From positions 558,001 through 622,000 of the forward strand of contig NZ_FOIX01000003.1 of assembly GCF_900109615.1 (NCBI RefSeq): a DNA stretch of 64,000 nt. Reading direction: 5' to 3'. The position numbers were made by a program, and so were the translations under genes. The stretch is from Kaistella antarctica (GTDB lineage: Bacteria; Bacteroidota; Bacteroidia; Flavobacteriales; Weeksellaceae). This document shows, in pieces, positions 56,183 to 64,000 of the stretch. Within the stretch, counting starts at the first letter, position 1; every line of letters starts with the position of its first letter. The notes beneath the pieces are model-generated. The model saw only the letters and a program-made list of their open reading frames with translations, was not told the DNA's origin and ran no database searches.

Positions 56183-57043
56183 ATGAACTGGAAAAAGTTT
56201 CACTATTATCTCTACACATTTTGCAGGTATTTTTTAGCTACGATGATTATTTCGTATGCTTTTGCTAAAATTTTAGAAACACAATTTGTATCTCAGCCGA
56301 GTACTTACGACAGACCGATCGGTTCCTTAAATGGTTTCCAGTTAACCTGGTTTTATTTCGGCTACTCCTACTGGTATGGGTTGGTCATCGCATTTACTCA
56401 GATCATAAGCGCCTTACTTTTATTTTATAGAAAAACGGTTCGTATCGGAATTATTCTCTTCCTGACCTTTATGGTAAATATCACCTTAATGGATTTTGCG
56501 TATGACATTAAGGAAGCAAAAATAATGGCCCTGATTCTAACGGGTATGGCTCTTTTTGTTTTATTGTCGGACTACAAACTTTTAATTAAATATTTTCTGC
56601 AAGAGCCGCCTTTGTTCGCTGACGTCGAACAATCAAAGTGGCAAAAGAAAGTAAGATTCTTAAAATTCATCTACATTCCCATCGTGTTCGTTGGCCTATT
56701 TCTATTGTTGACCACGATGAAAAAAAAATATATGGGTCAGACTAAATTTTATGGAACCTGGGAGAATACGGTTAATGCAGATCGCCTGCATTTTGAAGCG
56801 GGTGATTCTTTTCAGCTCATTCGCAACAACGAAAATAAAAGTTTTAAAAGTGGAATTTATACGTTCACCCAAGATTCCTTAAAGTTGAAAATTGTAGCGG
56901 ACGATAAAATTTTTGCGCCTAAAAATTCTGCACCTGATGATTCGAACTTCAATTACTATCTCAAAGGAATATATCAGCTCAATGATAAAAATTTAAGGTT
57001 TCAAACAGAGCACGATACCTTAACTTTTAAAAGAATTAGATAA
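56183..57043 (+). CDS. DoxX-like membrane protein with C-terminal extracytoplasmic domain
   Basis: 286 aa. About five transmembrane helices come first (FLATMIISYAFAKILETQFV, WYGLVIAFTQIISALLLFY, IGIILFLTFMVNITLMDFAY, ALILTGMALFVLLSDY, IYIPIVFVGLFLLLTTM). The last about 100 residues form a soluble beta-rich domain (FYGTWENTVNADRLHFEAGD), lipocalin-like in pattern. The first four helices resemble the DoxX/DoxD group. Function is unknown. It lies 72 bases after the AraC gene. Confidence 0.72.
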   Translation: MNWKKFHYYLYTFCRYFLATMIISYAFAKILETQFVSQPSTYDRPIGSLNGFQLTWFYFGYSYWYGLVIAFTQIISALLLFYRKTVRIGIILFLTFMVNITLMDFAYDIKEAKIMALILTGMALFVLLSDYKLLIKYFLQEPPLFADVEQSKWQKKVRFLKFIYIPIVFVGLFLLLTTMKKKYMGQTKFYGTWENTVNADRLHFEAGDSFQLIRNNENKSFKSGIYTFTQDSLKLKIVADDKIFAPKNSAPDDSNFNYYLKGIYQLNDKNLRFQTEHDTLTFKRIR

Positions 57044-57134
57044 AAACTGTTGTGTACTTCTAAGCAGTTAAACGATTAGATTTCAGAGTTAGTCCTCTAC
57101 CCATAATGCCCATTTTATCACTAAGTAGTTCACA

Positions 57135-57165
57135 TTGCATAATAATTTAAAATTAAGTATATTTG
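57135..57165 (+). promoter_or_regulatory. Promoter of the 57193 AraC gene
   Basis: TTG at 57135-57137 (-33) and TATATTTG at 57158-57165 (-7) are 20 bases apart, 27 bases before the start codon. Confidence 0.65.
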
Positions 57166-57192
57166 AGATCTAATTGACACCTAATCAATGTC

Positions 57193-58020
57193 ATGTACAC
57201 CCTATACTATCCTCCGCATCCAGCTCTGGCGGATTTCGTAGAAGTAATCTGCATCATGGGTCACGATTTCAACGCCGGTAATTTCCTATCGCCGGTTTAT
57301 ACATTCATGCCCACGCATACCCGTTTCCTTTGCTTTTATCTCGAAGATTCTGTAAAAGTTAAAAAGAAAAATTTATCTGATTTTGAAGATCATGGACGTT
57401 CCATTATTATCGGTCCTCAAGTAACTCCCGTAACTTTAGATTTGGGAAGAAAAAACGTGAATCTTCTGGTTATTTTAAAGCCGTGCGGTCTTTATCGCTT
57501 ACTCGGTATTCCACTCAGTGAAATGGTAGATTGTGATTTTGATGCTACTTTGGTGATCGGTCCAGAAATCAATAGTTTGACGGAGCAGTTGATGGAAAGT
57601 CCTACCAGCCAAGAACGAAATCATATTGTTCAAACGTACCTCCTGCAAAAGGTTGCCCAAATAAAACCAATCCTATCAATCGACTTGGCCATGAAAAATC
57701 TTGTCAATGCGCAGGGTAAAATTTCAATGGATAAGCTGGCCGCTCAATGCTGCCTGAGTAATCGCCAATTAGAAAGGCAATCACTCCAACGAATTGGCTT
57801 TCCGCCCAAATATTTTGCACGCCTTATTCGCTTTTCTGAAGCATATAAATTCAAGGAAAGAAATCCCCAAATCACCTGGACCGAAATCGCCTACCATTTT
57901 GGATACTATGATCAAATGCATCTCATCCGGGATTTCCATCATTTCACTGGGGTCAATCCCAGCATAGTAAACGAAAAAGAAATAATTCACTCTGTGCGAT
58001 TCAATTCAGTGGTGTTATAA
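57193..58020 (+). CDS. AraC-family transcriptional regulator
   Basis: 275 aa. An N-terminal DUF6597-like domain (MYTLYYPPHPALADFVEVIC, LLVILKPCGLYRLLGIPLSE) is followed by a C-terminal AraC domain with the helix-turn-helix units MDKLAAQCCLSNRQLERQSL and AYHFGYYDQMHLIRDFHHFT. It precedes the S9 peptidase by about 180 bases. It is a candidate regulator of the two genes that share the upstream block described at 58103 and 62297, but that is inference. Confidence 0.92.
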   Translation: MYTLYYPPHPALADFVEVICIMGHDFNAGNFLSPVYTFMPTHTRFLCFYLEDSVKVKKKNLSDFEDHGRSIIIGPQVTPVTLDLGRKNVNLLVILKPCGLYRLLGIPLSEMVDCDFDATLVIGPEINSLTEQLMESPTSQERNHIVQTYLLQKVAQIKPILSIDLAMKNLVNAQGKISMDKLAAQCCLSNRQLERQSLQRIGFPPKYFARLIRFSEAYKFKERNPQITWTEIAYHFGYYDQMHLIRDFHHFTGVNPSIVNEKEIIHSVRFNSVVL

Positions 58021-58102
58021 ACATTAGTGCTCTTTTCATATACAATTAGCAAACTTTTACAACTTTTTTATCACTCGAATTAAATCGATATCGAAAATTA
58101 TA

Positions 58103-58149
58103 ATGTCGCATTTATACTATGTTGTAAATAAGGTTGTTTTTTAAATTTG
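58103..58149 (+). promoter_or_regulatory. Conserved upstream element plus -7 of the S9 peptidase
   Basis: ATGTCGCATTTATACTATGT and the bases after it, up to a -7 TAAATTTG at 58142-58149, are nearly the same as the block at 62297-62342 before the papain-lectin gene. The normal -33 TTG at 19-21 bases is not present, so an activator may be required. Confidence 0.6.
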
Positions 58150-58203
58150 AAATCCACTGTGCAATATGTTGAGATGCAGTGTTCTATTTAAAAAACACCT
58201 ATC

Positions 58204-60354
58204 ATGAAAAAACTATTTTTATTACTAACGGTATTGCTATTTTCAAAGCATAATGCCCAACTTCAATATCCGGCAACACCTGCAATTGAGGTCAGTGAAA
58301 CTATATTCGGAACAGTTTACAAAGACAATTACCGATGGCTCGAAAACATGAAAGATCCCAAGGTGATTTCCTGGTTTAAAGAACAAGCGGAGCTCACCAA
58401 TTCGGTTATGAACACCATTTCAGGTCGGGATGAACTCATTGAAGAGTGGCGAAAACTCGCACTCTTACAGCCAGCTGTTGTATTTTCTATAGCAGAAGCA
58501 AAAGGAAAATATTTTTTTCAAAAAAGAACTCCAGGGGAAAAAGTGAGTAAAGTGTATTATCGGGAAAGTTTGAATAGTGCAGATATTTTGCTTTTTGATC
58601 CTTTAACATTTGTTCCCGGAAAAACTTTATCTGTACAAACCATCAATCCAAGTAACGACGGAACCAAACTCTTGATTGCTTATTCTGAAGCAGGTGCAGA
58701 GGTTTCGACGATACGCGTGATGGATTTAAAAACCAAAAAATTTTTAGATGATGTAATAACTGAGGCTTTCGGCGCAACAGACTGGACCTTGGATGATTCC
58801 GCTTTTTTTTACATGTGGATAAAGTCGGCGGACAACACAGATCCAACTGCACGTTTAAATCCGAAATCAAAGTTGCATAAATTAGGAACAGAAACCAGCA
58901 TGGATATCGATTTTTTCAGCAGTGCCAGTTATCCTAATTTAAAAATTGACCCTAAAGTGTATCCCGTCACTTATTTTAATAAAGATAATCCCAATTATAT
59001 TTTTGGAGCATTATATTCAGTTGCCAGAGAATTGCATTCTTATTACGCTCCAATCGATCAAATGAATTCTAAAATCATTCCTTGGAAAAAACTTACCACC
59101 GCTGATGATAAAATAGTGCGTGGAATCGAAATATTTGGAGATAAAATTTATGCGATTACTTATAAAGATGCAAAGAATTATCAGCTAATTGCAACGAGCT
59201 TAAAAAATCCAAACTGGAAAACTGCAGAAATTATCGCACCTGAAAATGCAATGACTTTAGAAGGAATTACCAGATCAAAAGATTTTCTATTTCTCGCTTA
59301 TAGCGATGGACTTAATAATTTTCTGTACAAATACAATCCCAAAACCAAGAAAACAACTCCTATAAAACTTCCTTATGAAGGATCTGTTTCTGGTCAGCGT
59401 TTATCCACCAACTCCAATAATCTCATCATCGAAATCACTTCTTGGAATAAACCCTTTACAGAAATGCTTTACAATGCAGAAACAGATCAGTTTACAAAAA
59501 GCCCTTTCAATGAGCGAGCAAATTATCCCGAAGCTTATAAAAATTTAATCGTAGAAGAAGTTAATGTAAAAGGTCATGACGGCGTGATGATTCCACTTTC
59601 TATTATTTATCAAAAAGGGATGAAAAAAGATGGTTCCAATGTCGGTTTTATTGAAAGTTACGGTGCTTATGGCTTTAGCATGAATCCAGGCTTTTCGGCT
59701 CGATTAAATTCTTTGGCAGTTAAAGGCGTGGTGATCGCTATTCCTCATGTTCGCGGCGGAAGTGAAAAAGGCGAGCAATGGTATAAAGCCGGCTATAAAA
59801 CAACGAAACCAAATACCTGGAAAGATTTCATTTCCTGTGCTGAATATTTAATTGAAAAAGGTTTTACAAAAGCAGATCGATTGGCAGGAACGGGAACTAG
59901 CGCTGGCGGAATTTTAATAAGCAGAGCCATCACTGAAAGACCCGACTTGTTTGCAGCTGCAGTTACAAACGTTGGAATTTCAAATGCAATGCGCGTAGAG
60001 TTCAGTTCTAATGGTCCGGTAAATATTCCTGAATTTGGAACCGTAAAAGATGAAGTAGAATCTAAAGCCCTCTTCGCGATGGATGGAATGCAACACGTAA
60101 AAAAAGGAGTTGCCTACCCCGCTGTTATGGGCGTAGCTGGTTGGAATGATCCCAGAGTCGTCGCGTGGCAACCTGGAAAATTTATAGCTGCCTTACAAAA
60201 TGCGACATCTTCGGGCAAACCAGTTTTGATGAAAGTCAATTACGATAACGGCCATTTTACGGAAGACAAGGAAGTAACCTATGCCAATTTTGCAGATCAA
60301 TATGCCTTCATGATGTGGCAATGTGGTCATCCAGATTTTCAGGTGAAAAAATAA
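58204..60354 (+). CDS. Secreted S9A prolyl oligopeptidase / oligopeptidase B-like serine peptidase
   Basis: 716 aa. Signal peptide MKKLFLLLTVLLFSKHNAQ, then the N-terminal helix YPATPAIEVSETIFGTVYKD and a seven-bladed propeller (about 70-420). The catalytic domain has the serine in GTGTSAGGILISRA, the aspartate in GWNDPRVVAWQPGKF and the histidine in NYDNGHFTED, all in the expected order. The DPRV motif is nearer to oligopeptidase B than to classical prolyl oligopeptidase. The leader suggests a periplasmic enzyme with no T9SS tail. Confidence 0.94.
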   Translation: MKKLFLLLTVLLFSKHNAQLQYPATPAIEVSETIFGTVYKDNYRWLENMKDPKVISWFKEQAELTNSVMNTISGRDELIEEWRKLALLQPAVVFSIAEAKGKYFFQKRTPGEKVSKVYYRESLNSADILLFDPLTFVPGKTLSVQTINPSNDGTKLLIAYSEAGAEVSTIRVMDLKTKKFLDDVITEAFGATDWTLDDSAFFYMWIKSADNTDPTARLNPKSKLHKLGTETSMDIDFFSSASYPNLKIDPKVYPVTYFNKDNPNYIFGALYSVARELHSYYAPIDQMNSKIIPWKKLTTADDKIVRGIEIFGDKIYAITYKDAKNYQLIATSLKNPNWKTAEIIAPENAMTLEGITRSKDFLFLAYSDGLNNFLYKYNPKTKKTTPIKLPYEGSVSGQRLSTNSNNLIIEITSWNKPFTEMLYNAETDQFTKSPFNERANYPEAYKNLIVEEVNVKGHDGVMIPLSIIYQKGMKKDGSNVGFIESYGAYGFSMNPGFSARLNSLAVKGVVIAIPHVRGGSEKGEQWYKAGYKTTKPNTWKDFISCAEYLIEKGFTKADRLAGTGTSAGGILISRAITERPDLFAAAVTNVGISNAMRVEFSSNGPVNIPEFGTVKDEVESKALFAMDGMQHVKKGVAYPAVMGVAGWNDPRVVAWQPGKFIAALQNATSSGKPVLMKVNYDNGHFTEDKEVTYANFADQYAFMMWQCGHPDFQVKK

Positions 60355-60405
60355 AACATTTCTTGCTTTTCAAAAATTAGGAATATGTAAAGCTTAAATT
60401 AAAAA

Positions 60406-60444
60406 ATATTCTATCAGTATTTTTAAATATTGCTGGTAGAATAT
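60406..60444 (+). other. 12-bp inverted repeat before the 60472 gene
   Basis: ATATTCTATCAG (60406-60417) pairs with CTGGTAGAATAT (60433-60444), with one wobble, around a 15-base AT loop. It ends 27 bases before the next ATG and has no T run, so it is not a usual terminator. It may be an mRNA leader structure or an operator. Confidence 0.65.
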
Positions 60445-60471
60445 CCATCATAACAATTAAACATCACAATC

Positions 60472-62127
60472 ATGAAAAAATTTACGATCCTTTTTTTCTC
60501 AGTCATAATGGGTGCCTTATCCCATTCTCAACTTACAGATGGTCCTGGCCGAAGCCTTCCAAAACCTTCTACTGAAATTATCGCCTTAAATGCACAAGAA
60601 TCGGCTCTAAAAGCTGCAGGTGATTTAAAAGGTTTACAGGTAAATAGACTTGCCCAAATAGCGGCTTGGCAAAAAATCGATCCAGCGCTGGCCGCCGAGT
60701 TCAAACCAAACGCAGTCATTCAAACTGATTTAGATAAGATTACTGGATTTTCACAAGACCGATCAGAAACCTTTTCCAAAAGTGATTCCCGTTGGAGAAC
60801 AGACCTGCAGATCAATCCTTTTTTTGTGAATGACGGCGTTGATATTGACCTCGCTTTAGATGGTACCATTTATATTGCCTCTTTTATCATGAAACCTGGC
60901 GCTTTTGATGAAATTTACATTTATAAATCTACCAATAATGGGACTAGCTTTAGTCTTTGGGGAACCGCCTCTACACCGGATGTTATGACCAAAATAAAAT
61001 TATCTTTGATGGATAAAGGAGCTACAAAATATTTATTTATCACTTATTCTGCCGAGAACGGGAAATTGCAAAATTTACGCTTCAATTTAGCTGGTGGTCC
61101 GTTGAGTTCAGAAACAATTGCTAACAATGTAAAACTATTTGATATCGATGTGGATTATGAGTTTGCTGGAGCTCCCCAATTGTATGCCATCTACACCAGG
61201 TCTAACGACGGTATGTTCTCGGCCCGAAGTTCTGATAATGGTTCAGGTTTCAATTGGGGTGATGAACATTATTTAGGATATGGAGCCAAAGAAATTGCCT
61301 TTACATACGGCAAAGGAAGTACCTTTTTATCTTTTATCGGATATGCGACAGGTGACCATTTTTTCATGTCCAACAGCGGCTATAATAGTCCCACCGGCTG
61401 GAGCGATAGAACTACCCTCATGACTTCTGCAGTCAATGAATCAAAATATATCAGTTTAAGGGCAGAACGGAAACCCTATGCGAATTTTCGGGTCGTGTGT
61501 TTTGTGTCCAGAAAGCAAAATTCACCAACAATTAAGTTTAGAGGTGTAGCGGAAATCATTACTCCGGGCTCAGTTCAAACTGTAATCATAACAGGTTTCT
61601 ATCCTACCAACGTCCTCCATTGGGATTCTTGGTCTAAAAAAGTAGATGGAAATACGGCCATTACAGCCTCCTTTGTCACTGAGGAAGACAGGATTTTTTA
61701 TGTTACGGATTATAACAACTTAAATTTCGCTAATGAGGTTCAGATTTCGGATCAGCAAGTTTTAGTTGGTCCCGCGAAGAGTGCCATTGCCAGCGATGCG
61801 AATAATTATCAGATTGGAACCTATGTTAGCGGAACGAGTGATTTCGGATTGTATTTTGATTCCAGCCGACCAACGATGGCTGTAAATGAAAACATCAAAA
61901 ATAAAGTTTCATTCTATCCCAATCCAGTTGAATCGATGTTGACCTTAACTTCCAAAGGAAAGATTAACTCCATTATCATTACGAATATGGTCGGTCAGCA
62001 AGTGAAAAGTTTTAAACCTGAGGCTAACATTGCCATCTTAAATCTCTCCTTATTGACTAGCGGAACCTATTTTTTGCAAGTTGATATCAATGGAACAATC
62101 GAAAATCACAAATTCATTAAAAAGTAA
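60472..62127 (+). CDS. Secreted protein with T9SS type A sorting domain, propeller-like
   Basis: 551 aa. Signal peptide MKKFTILFFSVIMGALSHSQ. An N-terminal helical region (EIIALNAQESALKAAGDLKG) is followed by a beta-rich region with Asp-box/sialidase-like repeats (IYIYKSTNNGTSFSLWG; ARSSDNGSGFNWG). The C-terminal T9SS domain starts YPNPVESMLTLTSKG and ends IENHKFIKK. There are no recognisable catalytic residues, so it is probably a surface or secreted binding protein. It lies between the S9 peptidase and the papain-lectin gene. Confidence 0.85.
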   Translation: MKKFTILFFSVIMGALSHSQLTDGPGRSLPKPSTEIIALNAQESALKAAGDLKGLQVNRLAQIAAWQKIDPALAAEFKPNAVIQTDLDKITGFSQDRSETFSKSDSRWRTDLQINPFFVNDGVDIDLALDGTIYIASFIMKPGAFDEIYIYKSTNNGTSFSLWGTASTPDVMTKIKLSLMDKGATKYLFITYSAENGKLQNLRFNLAGGPLSSETIANNVKLFDIDVDYEFAGAPQLYAIYTRSNDGMFSARSSDNGSGFNWGDEHYLGYGAKEIAFTYGKGSTFLSFIGYATGDHFFMSNSGYNSPTGWSDRTTLMTSAVNESKYISLRAERKPYANFRVVCFVSRKQNSPTIKFRGVAEIITPGSVQTVIITGFYPTNVLHWDSWSKKVDGNTAITASFVTEEDRIFYVTDYNNLNFANEVQISDQQVLVGPAKSAIASDANNYQIGTYVSGTSDFGLYFDSSRPTMAVNENIKNKVSFYPNPVESMLTLTSKGKINSIIITNMVGQQVKSFKPEANIAILNLSLLTSGTYFLQVDINGTIENHKFIKK

Positions 62128-62296
62128 TTGAGGTAGCAATCCTAAACTTGTTAGATGGATAAATTTGCTTTTTACATTACTCTAATCAATAAAATTACTT
62201 TTTAGCAATAGTACAGGCGATGAGATAAAAAAGTGCTTCCATATAGCATCTTTCTGACCTATAATTCTTTTTTCAATTTTAAGTAAAATTCAAAAG

Positions 62297-62342
62297 ATGT
62301 CGGATTTATGCTATGTTTTGATGAGGTCATCTTTTAATTTTG
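62297..62342 (+). promoter_or_regulatory. Conserved upstream element plus -7 of the papain-lectin gene
   Basis: ATGTCGGATTTATGCTATGT, then a block differing by a few bases and one indel from 58103-58149, ending in a -7 TAATTTTG at 62335-62342, 73 bases before the ATG. Confidence 0.6.
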
Positions 62343-62415
62343 TTGTCGAAATTTCACAAATGACGGAGTGTAGCCGAAAATCCGACCCAGAGTAGGCAAA
62401 TAAAAACATATAATC

Positions 62416-64000
62416 ATGGCACAACTTAATTTCGCAGACCTTTCGAAAGAACTACGGAAAGTCGGCGCACGCTGGAGCGCGATGGAAAATACAATTTCAC
62501 GACTCGAACCGGTAGAACGAAAAAAAATGCTGGGATTTGATATCTCTACAGCAATGAAAGCAAATTTCTCAGCAGCCCAACCAGATTCTAAGAGTGGTTT
62601 AGCATTTGATCCAGCAGTAGACTGGCGAAACAGAAAAGGTGGCAATCATGTCACCTCAGTTAAAAGTCAGGGAGGCTGCGGTTCTTGCGTTTCTTTCTGT
62701 ACGGTTGCAGTTACGGAATCTATGGCTTCTATTGAAAAAGGCCAACTTTTGGATTTATCGGAAGCTGACGCACATTTCTGTTCCTCGCACGGCGCAAGTT
62801 GTGGAGGCTGGAACCATACTGATGCTTTTAATCAAATTAAAATTCGCGGTGTTTCTGATGAAGCCTGCTTTCCCTATGCATCTGCTTTTCCTGGAAATAA
62901 TGTGTGGGCAAAACCACCCGCCCCTACCTGTCATCCTTGCGCAGACCGTAATTCTCGGGTTACCAAAATCACCCAGCTTCATAACTTAAACTCTTATCAG
63001 GAAGCCAAAAACTACCTCACCACTACAGGTCCCATTGCCTGTGGTTTTAAAGTTTACGAAGACTTTTACGCTTACCATACCGGCGTTTATCGTCACGTCA
63101 CAGGTGCATTTGAAGATGGACACTGCGTGATGATCATTGGTTACTCTGAAGCCGAACAATGTTGGATCTGCAAGAATTCTTGGGGAAACACTTGGGGAAT
63201 GGCAGGATATTTTAAAATTGCTTACGGAGAATGTGACATTGACACTTGGACCAAAGTTGGTGTTACAGGCGTAATCCTACCTGCACCCGCAGTTTCGTGG
63301 CATGGATTTGAAAACTTAGGAGGATTATTAACCTCAACACCGAATGCTGTAAGTTGGGGCCCTAACAGAATAGATGTTGTGGTGCGCGGCACAGATAGCG
63401 CCGTTTATCATAAATGGTGGAATGGTTCTTCCTGGAATGGCTACGAAAATTTAGGTGGTCTTATTCAAGATGCGCCAACTATATGCTCTTGGGCAAATGG
63501 ACGACTTGATATATTTGCAACTGGTTTGAATCATCACTTGTGGCATCGCTGGTATCAAGGAGGCTGGAGTGGCTGGGAAGATTTGGGCGGCGTACTGTCA
63601 AGTGAACCTGCAGCGGTTTCTTGGGGCAACGGCAGAATTGATGTTTTTGCCAGAGGAATGGATTCGGCGCTTTATCATATGTGGTATGACGGTCGCTGGC
63701 ATTCCTGGGAAAATTTAGGAGGAATGCTTGGGTCAGCTCCCGCTGTAGCATCTTGGTCAGGTAATCGATTAGATTGTTTCGTGCAGGGAATGGATCATCA
63801 TTTATGGCACAAATGGTGGAACGGTTCTGCCTGGAGCGGATGGGAAGATCTTGGCGGAACAGTACAAGGTGCGCCAGGAGCTGAATCGTGGGGTCCGAAT
63901 AGAATCGACGTTTTTTATGCCGGTAAAAATTTCAATATGATGCACAAATGGTGGAACGGTTCCGTTTGGAGTGGTGAAGAAAACCTTGGTGGGCAACTAT
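62416..64000 (+). CDS. Papain-like (C1A) cysteine protease fused to PLL-type lectin propeller, partial
   Basis: 528 codons in the window, running off the right edge. Residues about 65-285 form a C1A domain: Gln85 and Cys91 in [10 protein letters not shown], His236 in [11 protein letters not shown] and Asn254 in CKNSWGN, so the full catalytic set is present. The Trp normally after the nucleophile is Val. From about 293 there are at least five blades of 44-46 residues ([10 protein letters not shown], then a [12 protein letters not shown] segment, then WENLGG), the pattern of Photorhabdus PLL-type fucose-binding propellers. No signal peptide is seen: the protein begins [13 protein letters not shown], and a stop codon lies in frame 15 bases upstream. 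The ATG at 62416 is the only sensible start. The architecture suggests glycan-targeted proteolysis. Confidence 0.9.
   Translation, partial: MAQLNFADLSKELRKVGARWSAMENTISRLEPVERKKMLGFDISTAMKANFSAAQPDSKSGLAFDPAVDWRNRKGGNHVTSVKSQGGCGSCVSFCTVAVTESMASIEKGQLLDLSEADAHFCSSHGASCGGWNHTDAFNQIKIRGVSDEACFPYASAFPGNNVWAKPPAPTCHPCADRNSRVTKITQLHNLNSYQEAKNYLTTTGPIACGFKVYEDFYAYHTGVYRHVTGAFEDGHCVMIIGYSEAEQCWICKNSWGNTWGMAGYFKIAYGECDIDTWTKVGVTGVILPAPAVSWHGFENLGGLLTSTPNAVSWGPNRIDVVVRGTDSAVYHKWWNGSSWNGYENLGGLIQDAPTICSWANGRLDIFATGLNHHLWHRWYQGGWSGWEDLGGVLSSEPAAVSWGNGRIDVFARGMDSALYHMWYDGRWHSWENLGGMLGSAPAVASWSGNRLDCFVQGMDHHLWHKWWNGSAWSGWEDLGGTVQGAPGAESWGPNRIDVFYAGKNFNMMHKWWNGSVWSGEENLGGQL

Overview
The window is AT-rich DNA from a Bacteroidota chromosome, most likely family Weeksellaceae (Chryseobacterium/Kaistella-like). 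The evidence is: several secreted proteins with C-terminal type IX secretion (T9SS) sorting domains, a T9SS component gene (porQ) next to cmk, a TamL lipoprotein, atpD-atpC encoded apart from other ATP synthase genes, frequent TTG starts, and many upstream copies of TAnnTTTG, the Bacteroidota -7 promoter element. I see no rRNA, tRNA, CRISPR array, insertion sequence or prophage.

Layout. 1-11.4 kb (all minus): a truncated TonB-dependent receptor, kdsA, a DUF1697 protein, a reprolysin-type T9SS metalloprotease followed by a small secreted protein resembling its propeptide, an adenine deaminase-type enzyme and a large DUF2723 membrane protein. 11.6-17.7 kb (plus): a cysteine-synthase-fold enzyme and an alpha-oxoamine synthase that together look like the two PLP enzymes of sulfonolipid (capnine/sulfobacin) synthesis, a Rnk/GreA-like protein, a B12-binding-type radical SAM enzyme and a four-repeat membrane protein. 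17.9-25.1 kb: an erythromycin-esterase-like gene broken by one in-frame stop, atpD-atpC, ribF, a YjbR protein, an NAD(P)-binding protein, and pyrH-frr. 25.2-34 kb: porQ, cmk, a YtxH/holin-like/hypothetical trio, an RNA methyltransferase head-to-head with tamL, and a secreted M28 peptidase.

34.0-36.5 kb is the most fluid stretch. It holds a 21-bp minisatellite, two lineage-type lipoprotein genes, and a small secreted-protein gene with a stop at codon 3. 36.5-45.5 kb returns to conserved genes: parE-(small membrane protein)-parC, an FMN reductase, a T9SS cargo protein, ychF, ferritin and a YdcH protein. 45.7-50.8 kb is an AraC regulator followed by a TolC/HlyD/MFS tripartite efflux operon. 51-53 kb has typA. 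53-64 kb is a run of plus-strand genes for surface or secreted proteins and regulators: a GH10-like lipoprotein, two more AraC regulators, a DoxX-like membrane protein, an S9 peptidase, a T9SS cargo protein, and at the right edge a papain-like protease fused to a PLL-type lectin propeller. The S9 peptidase and the papain-lectin gene share an unusually conserved upstream block ending in a -7 element, which suggests co-regulation.

Functions are inferred from motifs, protein length and remembered family features. No database search was possible.
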